Part shown: one piece after another, positions 51,967-59,986 of the stretch
How the letters are laid out: each line of letters begins with the position of its first letter
Position numbering within the stretch: position 1 is the first letter of the stretch
Assembly (NCBI RefSeq): GCF_046250175.1
Contig: NZ_CP176468.1
Origin: Psychromonas sp030397575
GTDB lineage: Bacteria; Pseudomonadota; Gammaproteobacteria; Enterobacterales; Psychromonadaceae
Strand: one strand, 5' to 3'
Length of the DNA stretch: 64,000 nt
Notes under the pieces: generated by a model
Told to the model about the DNA's origin: nothing
Database searches by the model: none
What the model saw: only the letters and a program-made list of their open reading frames with translations
Position numbers and translations under genes: made by a program

Positions 51967-52746
51967 ATGAACAACAATACTATAATTGATCAACCCCTGA
52001 CAGGTTTAGGATATTTATTTAAAGGAGTGCAACTTCTTAGACACCCTCAACTAAGAGTTTTTGTATTAGTCCCCTTGCTGATAAATGTACTGATCTTTGC
52101 TAGCGCATTCTGGTTTTTATTCACCAGTATTACTGACTGGATAGAAACTTATATGCAAGAATTACCCACCTTTTTGAGTTGGTTATCTTATGTACTATGG
52201 CCGATAATTATTTTTTCTATTTTATTCTCGCTTTCTTTTATTTTTTCAACCATCGCCAATTTAATTGCAGCACCTTTTAATGGTTTACTCGCGGAGAAAA
52301 CAGAAATTTTACTGACTAAATCAGCAATTAATGATGATGGTTGGCAAGATCTTTTAAAAGACTTACCAAGAATACTAAAGCGTGAATGTCAGAAATGGGT
52401 GTACTTTTTACCAAGAATGTTAGGTTGTTTTATTTTATTTTTTGTGCCAGTAATAGGACAAACTATTGCACCAATCGTGTGGTTAGTTTTTGCAGGATGG
52501 ATGATGGCAATTCAATATGCCGATTACCCCTTTGATAATCACAAAGTGCCCTTTGCAGTTATGCGTAAAACGTTAGGAGAGCGCTTCGGCAAAAATATTA
52601 CCTTTGGCATGATCATTAGTTTTTGTACCACTATTCCGCTATTAAACTTTATTATTATGCCCATTGCGGTTTGTGGGGCGACTGCAGCTTGGGTGGATAT
52701 ATACAAACATCAGGTGCTCTCTAACCCATTAAATCGTATTGAATAA
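51967..52746 (+). CDS. cysZ: Sulfate transporter CysZ
   Basis: A 259-residue inner-membrane protein of the CysZ/EI24 family. It opens with GLGYLFKGVQLLRHPQLRVFVLVPLLIN (residues shown only as family positions) and has four main hydrophobic regions. The AAPFNGLLAEK motif and YADYPFDNHKVPF are typical. It imports sulfate for cysteine synthesis. It is divergent from zipA and convergent with sodB, whose shared terminator follows. Confidence 0.92.
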   Translation: MNNNTIIDQPLTGLGYLFKGVQLLRHPQLRVFVLVPLLINVLIFASAFWFLFTSITDWIETYMQELPTFLSWLSYVLWPIIIFSILFSLSFIFSTIANLIAAPFNGLLAEKTEILLTKSAINDDGWQDLLKDLPRILKRECQKWVYFLPRMLGCFILFFVPVIGQTIAPIVWLVFAGWMMAIQYADYPFDNHKVPFAVMRKTLGERFGKNITFGMIISFCTTIPLLNFIIMPIAVCGATAAWVDIYKHQVLSNPLNRIE

Positions 52747-52828
52747 GTAATTATCCGGTCTCAGCAGCAACCTAACTAACCTCGTTAGTTTAGTAGTAAT
52801 GTCTTGTTTCTAGGCTTTTAAAACTAAA

Positions 52829-52859
52829 AAAACCTAGCTTGAATAACAAGCTAGGTTTT
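52829..52859. terminator. Bidirectional terminator between cysZ and sodB
   Basis: The arms AAAACCTAGCTTG/CAAGCTAGGTTTT with a 5-base loop form a 13-bp stem flanked by A and T runs. It can serve sodB (minus) and cysZ (plus). Confidence 0.88.
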
Positions 52860-52900
52860 AATATCAATATCATCGCACTAATGATATTTTATTACATAGA

Positions 52901-53485
52901 TTATGCAGCGAAGTTTTTCGCAACAAATTCCCAGTTAACTAGAGCCCAGAAACCGTTTAGGTAGTTAGGGCGCACGTTACGGTAATCGATGTAGTATGCA
53001 TGTTCCCATAAATCAACAGTTAGAAGCGGTGTTGTGCCTTCTTCAGTTAGTGGCGTTGCTGCATTTGAAGTGTTAACGATTTCTAAAGAACCGTCAGCTT
53101 TTTTAACTAACCAAGTCCATGAAGAACCAAAGTTGTTAACAGCTTTGTCGTTTAATTGAGCTTGGAACTCAGCAAAAGAACCGAATTTAGCATCGATTGC
53201 AGCAGCTAATTCACCAGTAGGTTCGCCACCAGCATTAGGTGCTAAACAGTTCCAGTAGAAAGTGTGGTTCCAGATTTGTGCAGCATTGTTGAAAACACCA
53301 CCTTCAGAAGTTTTAATGATTTCTTCTAAAGATTTTTCAGCAAGATCAGTACCTTCAACTAAACCATTTAGTTTAGCTACGTAAGTTGCATGGTGTTTAC
53401 CATGGTGAAATTCTAAAGTTTCAGCTGAAATATGTGGTTCTAATGCATCTTTTGCGTAAGGTAATGCTGGTAATTCAAAAGCCAT
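52901..53485 (-). CDS. sodB: Superoxide dismutase, iron type, SodB
   Basis: A 194-residue cytoplasmic SOD. Metal ligands are the His in EFHHGKHHATYV (near 27), the His in WNHTFYWNC (near 74), and the Asp and His in DLWEHAYYIDY (near 158 and 162). AAQIWNHTFYWNCL and NFGSSWTWLV are typical of iron enzymes. The frame is open 28 codons upstream but the family starts MxFELPALPYAKDALEP and AGGAGAA lies just before that ATG. It is divergent from grxD across a 205-base region with a palindrome. Confidence 0.96.
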   Translation of the reverse strand: MAFELPALPYAKDALEPHISAETLEFHHGKHHATYVAKLNGLVEGTDLAEKSLEEIIKTSEGGVFNNAAQIWNHTFYWNCLAPNAGGEPTGELAAAIDAKFGSFAEFQAQLNDKAVNNFGSSWTWLVKKADGSLEIVNTSNAATPLTEEGTTPLLTVDLWEHAYYIDYRNVRPNYLNGFWALVNWEFVAKNFAA

Positions 53486-53572
53486 TTTAAATTCTCCTAA
53501 TAAAGGCTGAGGGGGGATTAATTTAGTTGACCTAGTTATACTTTCTTTAGTAATAAAAAGCCACCACAAAAA

Positions 53573-53600
53573 TTGACCTAGATCATTTTATATCTATGAT
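53573..53600 (+). promoter_or_regulatory. Candidate promoter P1 of grxD
   Basis: TTGACC (53573-53578) and TATGAT (53595-53600) are separated by 16 bases, a good sigma-70 arrangement. The palindrome at 53581-53609 covers the spacer and the -10 element. Confidence 0.5.
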
Positions 53601-53609
53601 AGAATGATC
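53581..53609. promoter_or_regulatory. 29-base imperfect palindrome between sodB and grxD
   Basis: The arms GATCATTTTAT and ATAGAATGATC pair at 10 of 11 positions around a 7-base centre. Because it overlaps a candidate grxD promoter and sits 96 bases upstream of sodB, it looks like an operator. It does not match the Fur consensus by eye, and the regulator is unknown. Confidence 0.5.
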
Positions 53610-53641
53610 GCAAATTCATGGATAGATTGCACGTATACACC

Positions 53642-53650
53642 TGTTATAAT
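53642..53650 (+). promoter_or_regulatory. Extended -10 promoter element before grxD
   Basis: TGTTATAAT is a consensus extended -10 element (TGnTATAAT), 41 bases before the grxD ATG. No good -35 accompanies it, which extended -10 promoters do not require. Confidence 0.5.
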
Positions 53651-53690
53651 GTGCAATTAATGACAATATTCTATCGTTAGAGGAAAAATA

Positions 53691-54023
53691 ATGGAAACAT
53701 TAGATAAAATCAAAGAACAATTAAGCGAAAACACTATCCTATTATACATGAAAGGTTCGCCTAAATTACCAAGCTGTGGTTTTTCATCACAAGCATCTCA
53801 AGCATTAATGCAATGTGGTCAACCTTTTGCGTATGTTGATATCCTACAAAATCCAGATATCCGTGCTGAATTACCAAAATATGCTAACTGGCCAACGTTC
53901 CCACAATTATGGGTGGAAGGTGAGCTAGTAGGTGGTTGTGACATCATTTTGGAAATGTTCCAACAAGGTGAGTTACAAGAATTAATTACTGCTGCAGCTG
54001 CAAAAGCACAACCAGCAGAATAA
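53691..54023 (+). CDS. grxD: Monothiol glutaredoxin GrxD
   Basis: A 110-residue glutaredoxin of the CGFS class (E. coli Grx4, 115). The active site CGFS lies in KLPSCGFSSQASQAL (near residue 28), with the glutathione and Fe-S contacts WPTFPQLWVEGELVGGCDI. It binds a bridging [2Fe-2S] cluster and takes part in iron-sulfur delivery. It is divergent from sodB, linking two iron- and oxidative-stress-related genes. AGAGGA precedes the ATG. Confidence 0.95.
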   Translation: METLDKIKEQLSENTILLYMKGSPKLPSCGFSSQASQALMQCGQPFAYVDILQNPDIRAELPKYANWPTFPQLWVEGELVGGCDIILEMFQQGELQELITAAAAKAQPAE

Positions 54024-54040
54024 AGTTACTTGTATAATAA

Positions 54041-54072
54041 AAAGGCGCCCACTTTCACAAGTGTGCGCCTTT
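54041..54072. terminator. Terminator between grxD and the lipoprotein gene
   Basis: The outer stem AAAGGCGC/GCGCCTTT and the inner stem CACTT/AAGTG are separated by one mismatch, with a 4-base loop and a T-tract following on the plus strand. A-rich sequence on the left makes it usable in both directions. Confidence 0.88.
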
Positions 54073-54097
54073 TTTCATTTTAAATGAAATAATTAAG

Positions 54098-54502
54098 TTA
54101 TATGTCTTCGATACAACTAACATCTGAGTATGCAATACCATTTTCATTATAAGCACCAATGCGATAACAATAAGTACTATCAGCTTCGACATTATTATCA
54201 ACGTAACTGGTTTCATTGACATCCACCGATGTCACGACAATAAAATCATCTTCACCATCCAAACTACGTTCGATCAAAAAGCCATCTTCATTATCAGCCA
54301 AATCATCCCAGCTAATTTCCAATGATGCGGTTTCAACTGCTTCCTGCTCTTCATCAATAGTAGTACTAACTAATTCTTCAAATGACTCTTCAACAGTTAC
54401 GTCTATTTCCTCTGCTATTTCAGAGCTTCCTTCCCCACCACATGCTGTGAGTGAAAGAAAAGCCATTAAAACAATCAGCTTATTGTATTTACCTTTTATC
54501 AT
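54098..54502 (-). CDS. Small acidic lipoprotein with fibronectin-III-like domain
   Basis: A 134-residue predicted lipoprotein: the signal peptide ends in the lipobox LTAC (Cys near residue 21) followed by GGEGSS. A very acidic linker (about 28-58, many Glu and Asp) leads to a domain resembling a fibronectin type III module (LEISWDDLADNEDGFLIERS, then YVDNNVEADSTYCYRIGAYNENG). The two cysteines CYR and DVSCIE may form a disulfide. Gly-Gly after the lipid Cys, not Asp, predicts outer-membrane sorting. Function is unknown. Confidence 0.78.
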   Translation of the reverse strand: MIKGKYNKLIVLMAFLSLTACGGEGSSEIAEEIDVTVEESFEELVSTTIDEEQEAVETASLEISWDDLADNEDGFLIERSLDGEDDFIVVTSVDVNETSYVDNNVEADSTYCYRIGAYNENGIAYSDVSCIEDI

Positions 54503-54734
54503 CTTTTACACAATCCCCTTTCTAACCCATTTTGCTATTTATAATAAATAGACTATTTAACAATATGTTATATAGCAGACATGATTTCACACTGATTAAT
54601 ACAATAATTAAAAAATGTGTTAGTCAAATTGATTTACTCAACATCTACCAATGCGTTATTCCAATAAAAACATGGCAACCCAGTTTTTATACCTACCCCA
54701 CAAACTACCCAATAAAGAGTAGACACTAAAAATA
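54503..54734. other. Gene-free stretch before a strong terminator
   Basis: An AT-rich stretch upstream of the lipoprotein start. A 65-codon frame on the plus strand (54532-54729, TTG start) ends just before the hairpin at 54735 but has no good ribosome binding site and no recognisable protein features, so I do not call it a gene. The lipoprotein promoter should lie here. Confidence 0.4.
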
Positions 54735-54774
54735 AAAAAAGCCATTAATATTTTCCAATATTAATGGCTTTTTT
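54735..54774. terminator. Isolated, very strong bidirectional terminator
   Basis: A perfect 18-bp stem (arms at 54735-54752 and 54757-54774, core AGCCATTAATATT) with loop TTCC, including A and T runs at each end. It is 182 bases past the end of rnt on the minus strand and has no assigned gene upstream on the plus strand. Confidence 0.88.
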
Positions 54775-54955
54775 ATGACAGAAAGGGTCATGAGTAGTTC
54801 AGACAACAACTATCAAATTATATATTTTTTATACAACCAGAGCTTAAAAAACAATCTAAACTAAGCTTAAAATGAATATAAAGATCTGTTCTATTTAACA
54901 ATATGTATTATTTAAAACATTAAATAAAAACTAATTAAATAAACATTTATTTTAT

Positions 54956-55567
54956 TTAATTCCAACCGCCTAATGCTTTGTAACGATTAACCATGTAATA
55001 AAATAGTTCAGCAGTCACTTCTGTATCATATAAAGCAGAATGTGCTTCATTATTGTCATAATCAACTCCCGCTTTTTCACAGGCTTTAGCCAATACAGTT
55101 TGTCCTAAAGTCAATCCAGCCATACTCGCTGTATCAAAAGCAGCAAAAGGATGAAAAGGAACACGCTTTAATTTGCAACGCTCCGTTGCTTTGTTAATAA
55201 AGCCTTGATCAAAAGAGGCATTGTGAGCCACTAAAATGGCTCTATTACATTCATTCTGTTTTTGATATTTACGTACTTTTTTAAAAATTTCAGTCAGTGC
55301 TTCACGTTCATCAACAGCGCCGCGTAAAGGGTTAAAAGGATCAATACCAGTGAAGCTCAATGCTTTAGGGTCTAACTCAGCACCTTCAAATGGCATCACA
55401 TGAAAATGCATTTTATCAACACTGGTTAAATAACCTTGTTCATCCATTTCAGGGAAAATAGCTGCAATTTCGAGCATCGCATGCACATTGGAGTCTAAAC
55501 CTGATGTTTCAATATCAATAATAACTGGGTAAAACCCTCGGAACCGTTCTGCTAATTTATTATCCAT
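54956..55567 (-). CDS. rnt: Ribonuclease T
   Basis: A 203-residue DEDD-family 3'-5' exoribonuclease that trims tRNA and 23S rRNA 3' ends. Exo motifs are PVIIDIETSGLDS (Asp and Glu), VAHNASFDQGF in the middle, and the final NNEAHSALYDTEVTAELF with the catalytic His and Asp. Length fits E. coli RNase T (215). It is divergent from motY, an arrangement also found in vibrios. Confidence 0.95.
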   Translation of the reverse strand: MDNKLAERFRGFYPVIIDIETSGLDSNVHAMLEIAAIFPEMDEQGYLTSVDKMHFHVMPFEGAELDPKALSFTGIDPFNPLRGAVDEREALTEIFKKVRKYQKQNECNRAILVAHNASFDQGFINKATERCKLKRVPFHPFAAFDTASMAGLTLGQTVLAKACEKAGVDYDNNEAHSALYDTEVTAELFYYMVNRYKALGGWN

Positions 55568-55634
55568 TTCATCTCACTGTTAAAATAAAGTCCAAATATT
55601 ATGCCAGAAAGTAAAAAAAACCGCATAAATTTAC

Positions 55635-55661
55635 TAAAGATATTCTGTCATCTGTCGATAT
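55635..55661 (+). promoter_or_regulatory. Sigma-28 (FliA) type promoter of motY
   Basis: TAAA (55635-55638), a spacer of exactly 15 bases and GTCGATAT (55654-55661) match the flagellar consensus TAAA-N15-GCCGATAA at ten of twelve positions. It ends 31 bases before the motY ATG, a fitting distance for a late flagellar promoter. Confidence 0.75.
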
Positions 55662-55692
55662 AAACAACAGAGATCAAATACATCGAGCGATT

Positions 55693-56568
55693 ATGAAAAA
55701 AATAATACCTTTAATATTCATTATGACCACTATGCCAGTGTACTCTGCAAGTAAGCAGTATCATGCAGGACTAGATAACTCTAATTGGTATTTAAGTAGC
55801 TCATCACCAATACAATGTACACTTGAGCACCCAATTCCTAGATATGGTCAAGCCAATTTTGTTGCTAAAGCTAGTAAGAAAATTAATTTAGATTTTCGCC
55901 TAGAAAGTAAAAGAGCAATGCCAAGTACTGAGGTTGTACAGTTGAAGTCTGTACCGCCAGAATGGCACCCTGGCGCGGCACCAGAATTAATCGATACAGT
56001 CACCTTCCATCAACAATTTGATGGCTATGTTACTAAGCAAAGTGCATGGCGCATGCTAAGTGAATTAGAGCGAGGTCAAGTGCCTACTTTTTACTTTCAT
56101 GACTGGTACAACAATCAACAATTAATTAGCGTAGGGTTATCATCAATCAATTTTAATAAAACCTATGATGCCTTTAATGACTGTATATCACAGTTACTGC
56201 CTTATAACTTTGATGATATTTCTTATAGTATCCTACGTTACAAAAAAGACGGTTCGTTATTAACGCAATTTTCTAAAAAGCGTCTAAAAATGATTGGAGA
56301 CTATATAAAACATGATAAATCGATCAACGTCATTCTTGTCTCTGGTTATACCGATGGATATGGCGCAATTAACAATAACCAAGTTTTATCTGAAAAAAGA
56401 GCAAATTCAGTGAAAAGTTACTTAGCAAAACTTGGCTTTAATAATGACAATATAAAAGTATCTGGTTACGGTGAAAGGCATCATGTTGCTGATAATAGAG
56501 ATATTTTAGGACGCCAAGAAAACAGACGTGTCATTATCTCTATCGAGAAGGAAGAAGAAGAAATTTAA
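55693..56568 (+). CDS. motY: Sodium-type flagellar T-ring protein MotY
   Basis: A 291-residue exported protein with a signal peptide (about 1-18, ending YSA), an N-terminal MotY-specific domain (about 20-155, with CTLEHPIPRYGQANF and FHDWYNNQQLISVGLS) and a C-terminal OmpA-like peptidoglycan-binding domain (about 185-285, with SGYTDGYGAINNNQVLSEKRA and GYGERHHVADN). It forms the T ring that anchors sodium-driven PomAB stators. A sigma-28-type promoter precedes it. Confidence 0.93.
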   Translation: MKKIIPLIFIMTTMPVYSASKQYHAGLDNSNWYLSSSSPIQCTLEHPIPRYGQANFVAKASKKINLDFRLESKRAMPSTEVVQLKSVPPEWHPGAAPELIDTVTFHQQFDGYVTKQSAWRMLSELERGQVPTFYFHDWYNNQQLISVGLSSINFNKTYDAFNDCISQLLPYNFDDISYSILRYKKDGSLLTQFSKKRLKMIGDYIKHDKSINVILVSGYTDGYGAINNNQVLSEKRANSVKSYLAKLGFNNDNIKVSGYGERHHVADNRDILGRQENRRVIISIEKEEEEI

Positions 56569-56647
56569 TTTAGTTATCAGAATTAGCTGTTATTTAAATA
56601 TATGATTTTATATAAGCACTGATTTGCATTAATCTTAACGCTTACAA

Positions 56648-57418
56648 TTAACACGCAGGAATATAGGTTATATGATCAATAATCTCATCAATTCCTTGCC
56701 AATCCAGCTGTGTTAGCAATATTTTATTTTGTTTAAGTTGTTGCTGCTCATTTATGTCAACACAACTAGCAATCACCATAATATTGCTAAAGTCCTTAAA
56801 ATCAACCAATGCTATATGCGGAAAATATTTCTTTATTGTTAACAAAACAGTCGTAAATGATTTTTCATCTTGCACATGTAGATTAATTAAAATCAACCTT
56901 TGATCACTAGTGATATTAATAAGATTCTGATAGAACTGTTCTTCAAATAAACAAGTTGCACTCTGCTCGCCTATAAAAAGATCAGAGAGCACCACATCAT
57001 ATTTTTCATCACAATCAGCAACAAATTGCTCTGCTGTTGTGTAAACCACATTAGACTGGTCTGTTAATAAAAAATGCTCTTTTGCCATCGTAATAATAGT
57101 TTGTGAAGCTTCAACAGAAGTAATAGATAGCTGAGTACATTTTGCTAAACAACGTTCTAAGGATGCTCCTCCTAACCCTAAATTTAAGATATTTAATGCC
57201 TTAGGATTAATTAATAAAAACAATAAAAAAGATTGTGTAACCGGCATGATGATTTGAGTTGGATGAGTTAAAGACATAATCGATTGTATAGAAGAACCAG
57301 CGTACTCGAACCACCTAAAACTCTCGGACTCTTTCACAAATAACTTTTCGCCCTTGATATTCTGCTGATGAATAATGCGGTGAGGAAATAGCTTATTAGC
57401 AACGAATTTATCTATCAC
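56648..57418 (-). CDS. Spermidine-synthase-like methyltransferase-fold protein
   Basis: A 256-residue protein with a Rossmann methyltransferase fold of the spermidine synthase type: LNILNLGLGGASLERCL (glycine loop), ITSVEASQTIITMA (acidic strand end) and YDVVLSDLFIGEQSA. It lacks a clear aminopropyltransferase gatekeeper Asp-containing loop, so true spermidine synthase activity is doubtful. The GTG at 57418 is chosen because AAGGAG lies six bases upstream; a TTG start 12 codons earlier is possible. It lies downstream of rof on the same strand. Confidence 0.75.
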   Translation of the reverse strand: MIDKFVANKLFPHRIIHQQNIKGEKLFVKESESFRWFEYAGSSIQSIMSLTHPTQIIMPVTQSFLLFLLINPKALNILNLGLGGASLERCLAKCTQLSITSVEASQTIITMAKEHFLLTDQSNVVYTTAEQFVADCDEKYDVVLSDLFIGEQSATCLFEEQFYQNLINITSDQRLILINLHVQDEKSFTTVLLTIKKYFPHIALVDFKDFSNIMVIASCVDINEQQQLKQNKILLTQLDWQGIDEIIDHITYIPAC

Positions 57419-57456
57419 CCTCCACTCCTTTAATACTCTGTATGAGCTTCTCAAGA

Positions 57457-57702
57457 CTAAACAAAAGAGAGCTCTTTTAGATGCGGGTTCTTAACCATTA
57501 CCGTGAGAGAAGTCATGTTATCTAAAGCAATAATCAGCTCTTGGCCATTATTCTCCAGTTTAATACACTCTTGTTTTTGTTCATCTTTTAATGTGTCAAT
57601 TGCAACGCCTTCAACTATTAGACCTGATTTTAAAGTTATTTGAAGAGGATAGTGATACATACAAACTATTTCAACATAATCATATTGATGACAAGTTAAC
57701 AT
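57457..57702 (-). CDS. rof: Rho-binding antiterminator Rof (YaeO)
   Basis: An 81-residue protein of the Rof family, a small beta-sheet protein that binds Rho and blocks its RNA access. The core resembles E. coli Rof: CHQYDYVEIVCMYHYPLQITL, then LKSGLIVEGVAIDTL and ELIIALDNMTSLTVM. AAGG precedes the ATG, ten bases after the upstream DJ-1/PfpI gene. It appears to share a transcript with that gene and with the methyltransferase-like gene. Confidence 0.82.
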   Translation of the reverse strand: MLTCHQYDYVEIVCMYHYPLQITLKSGLIVEGVAIDTLKDEQKQECIKLENNGQELIIALDNMTSLTVMVKNPHLKELSFV

Positions 57703-57712
57703 CTTAATTACC

Positions 57713-58309
57713 TTAAATGTATTGACCTACTAAGTTAATGCAGTGATTAACATATTGCTCTTTTTCAGACACTGGTGAAACATAATGTATGGCAGCTTCT
57801 GCTTGTTGCTTACCTGCTAATTTATAAATAACCCAAGCAGCTAAATATTGAGAAGCTAAACATCCACCCGCAGTAGCAATATTATCCTTCGCATTAAAAG
57901 GTTTATTCAATACCTTAACTCCCGATTCGATAACCCAAGGCTTAGTTGTTAAATCAGTACAAGCTGAACCCCCCTTTAATAAACCCAATACAGACATTAA
58001 TAACGTACCTGAACACTGACCGCCAATAAGTTGCTTATTCGGATCTAAATTCAAACGAGATAGTAAATGGCTATCTTTAGCAATATCTCGAGTTAATAGA
58101 CCACTTCCAAATAGAACTACATCTGCAGTGTTAGCAAACTCTAAGGGTTGTTGGGACATAACCGTAACACCGTTCATTGATACAACCGAAGGCGAAGGAC
58201 TGGTGATTTGTACATCCCAGCCTTGTTCTTTCATTCGATTCAATATACCCATCGCAATAAAAGAATCTAATTCATTAAAGCCATCAAATGTTAATATTGC
58301 TATTTTCAT
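57713..58309 (-). CDS. DJ-1/PfpI family protein
   Basis: A 198-residue single-domain protein of the DJ-1/PfpI (class I glutamine amidotransferase-like) superfamily. It opens with MKIAILTFDGFNELDSFIAMG (family start, Glu near residue 13). The nucleophile elbow is IGGQCSGTLLM with Cys near residue 99, and NIATAGGCLASQYLA follows. Closest in style to ThiJ/PfpI or isonitrile-hydratase-like members; specific activity is unknown. AGGAAA precedes the ATG. Confidence 0.86.
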   Translation of the reverse strand: MKIAILTFDGFNELDSFIAMGILNRMKEQGWDVQITSPSPSVVSMNGVTVMSQQPLEFANTADVVLFGSGLLTRDIAKDSHLLSRLNLDPNKQLIGGQCSGTLLMSVLGLLKGGSACTDLTTKPWVIESGVKVLNKPFNAKDNIATAGGCLASQYLAAWVIYKLAGKQQAEAAIHYVSPVSEKEQYVNHCINLVGQYI

Positions 58310-58325
58310 ATAGTTTCCTAATATT

Positions 58326-58826
58326 TCACGATAAGACTAATTGTTTTTGCATTAAGTATTGTATCAAGGCTTCATTGTTCCTGTTTACTGTTTGTGACTT
58401 AATAACCTTAAAACCTAATTTTTGAAATAAAGGCTTAGCGATTATGGAAGCTTCAACATATAAGGCTGGTATTTTTGATTGCTTTGCACACATTACAAGG
58501 TGCAATAATAGATGAGTAGCTACACCTTGTTGCTGATAGTCAGGATGCACATACGCACAATCGATATGTCCATCACTTTCAAGTTCCATAAAACCTGCGA
58601 CTTTATCATTTATCAATAATAGAAACGGTCTTTTATTAGACAATCGATCAAACCATTTCTGGTAATTTATAGGTGTAGGAGCCCAAGCATATTGTTGGGC
58701 TACTGAATAAATATTAGGATCTATGGAATGAACGGCTAAATAAAATAGGTCTATAATTTCTTTAGCTCGCGCACTACAGTAAGTAACGATTTGATAATTT
58801 TTCGCGCTGTTAGTATCTCTATCCAT
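58326..58826 (-). CDS. GNAT family N-acetyltransferase
   Basis: A 166-residue acetyltransferase with the acetyl-CoA loop in YVHPDYQQQGVATHLLLHL (Q/RxxGxG/A type, about 92-110), preceded by VAGFMELESDGHIDCAYV and followed by LYVEASIIAKPLFQKLGFKVI. It resembles YafP-type enzymes. The substrate is unknown. It lies 18 bases after psiE and 16 bases before the DJ-1/PfpI gene on the same strand. Confidence 0.88.
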   Translation of the reverse strand: MDRDTNSAKNYQIVTYCSARAKEIIDLFYLAVHSIDPNIYSVAQQYAWAPTPINYQKWFDRLSNKRPFLLLINDKVAGFMELESDGHIDCAYVHPDYQQQGVATHLLLHLVMCAKQSKIPALYVEASIIAKPLFQKLGFKVIKSQTVNRNNEALIQYLMQKQLVLS

Positions 58827-58844
58827 AAAATCAATGACAGCAGG

Positions 58845-59246
58845 CTAAATATCTTTATCGGATTTACCATAAGGATATTTAATATGGCCGTAACGAATAA
58901 CTAAAATGGCTAACACAATAATTAAAATAGAGGCAGACAGCCCTAACATTCTCCACGTATCCAAATTTTTCATATCCAAAATCATATAACGGGCCAAAGC
59001 AACTACTGCAATATATAACGGCATTCTTACTGGTAATCGGCCTGACTTTAAATACAGACTCACCATGGCAAAGACTTCTAAATAGATAAACAGCAATAGT
59101 AAATCAGCTAAAGTCACTTCCCAGTTTTTAAAGACGATCCAAACTTCTGCTGCCATCGCAATAACCGTTAATACGGCAATGGTAAATAAACCAATATGCT
59201 CAACTAACGATAAGGCTTTATAGCCTGCATTTTTCACATTTGACAT
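58845..59246 (-). CDS. psiE: Phosphate-starvation-inducible PsiE family protein
   Basis: A 133-residue membrane protein with four hydrophobic segments, matching PsiE (E. coli 136). Family features are the first helix HIGLFTIAVLTVIAMAAEV, DLLLLFIYLEVFAMVSLYL and LPVRMPLYIAVVALARYMI. Its function is unknown, though in E. coli it responds to phosphate. No Pho box was seen upstream; an inverted repeat at 59268-59291 lies just before the gene. Confidence 0.85.
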   Translation of the reverse strand: MSNVKNAGYKALSLVEHIGLFTIAVLTVIAMAAEVWIVFKNWEVTLADLLLLFIYLEVFAMVSLYLKSGRLPVRMPLYIAVVALARYMILDMKNLDTWRMLGLSASILIIVLAILVIRYGHIKYPYGKSDKDI

Positions 59247-59267
59247 GCGATTCCCTTACTAAGTGAA

Positions 59268-59291
59268 CTGATTTGTATAAGGACAAATCAG
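59268..59291. promoter_or_regulatory. Inverted repeat upstream of psiE
   Basis: The perfect 9-bp arms CTGATTTGT/ACAAATCAG with a 6-base loop lie 22 bases before the psiE start. It could be a leader hairpin, an operator, or the terminator of the preceding GNAT gene, which ends 138 bases earlier. Confidence 0.4.
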
Positions 59292-59428
59292 GAAATCTAA
59301 AATTAACATCACAATATCAAATTTAACAGTATAATCAATAGCTTAATAGCTTATTTAAGAAAGCCCTTTATTTATTTTATATGTCGACTTACCGCCCAAA
59401 TTAAACTTAAGATATAAGCAATTGATAG

Positions 59429-59923
59429 TTATAAAGAAAGTGACATCTCATGCCAGCTTAAACCACCGTGTAAAGAGTCTGATTCACCTAAATGTATAAA
59501 GCCATGTTTAGCATAAAAATGAATCAATTCAGTTTGACAGATTAAATAGATATTTGACTTGTTTATCCCCTTCATCTTTTGAATAAAAGCACCTAATAAA
59601 GTATCTGCATACCCTTTACCTTGATAGTTAGGGTGAACCACAACAGACATAACTACAATATGTTTTCCAGTGGCATCATGACCAACTAATTCTTTAAAAG
59701 CTTCATCGGATAACTGCACATGATGAGTTGCACCTGAATTAACAAAACCAATGATTTCTCGATCATTTTCTAAAACAAGGAAGCCTTGAGGATACTGTTG
59801 AATACGACACAATATTTTCTCTTTGGTAGCAGCTTCATCACCGGCATAAGCAGCTCTTTCAATCTCATAGCATCTATCTAAATCACTTGTCTTTGCTTCA
59901 CGTATAGTGAATTCATTATTCAT
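59429..59923 (-). CDS. GNAT family N-acetyltransferase
   Basis: A 164-residue acetyltransferase. The acetyl-CoA loop is VHPNYQGKGYADTLLGAF (about 97-114). The N-terminal IREAKTSDLDRCYEIERAAYAG and the later FYAKHGFIHLGESDSLHGGLSWHEM are typical of GNAT enzymes close to the serotonin-acetylase group (HGGLxWHEM). The substrate is unknown. The ATG at 59923 is preferred over a GTG five codons earlier. Confidence 0.86.
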   Translation of the reverse strand: MNNEFTIREAKTSDLDRCYEIERAAYAGDEAATKEKILCRIQQYPQGFLVLENDREIIGFVNSGATHHVQLSDEAFKELVGHDATGKHIVVMSVVVHPNYQGKGYADTLLGAFIQKMKGINKSNIYLICQTELIHFYAKHGFIHLGESDSLHGGLSWHEMSLSL

Positions 59924-59986
59924 CTTATTAGTTCCCACTGACCATTGTCATTTGTTGAAGTTAATTTTTACGATTGATATGAGTGC

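Noticed and set aside
54532..54729. 65-codon plus-strand frame ending just before a strong terminator
   Set aside because: It has a TTG start, no ribosome binding site and no family features. A noncoding RNA seems at least as likely, so it was reported only as a region of interest.
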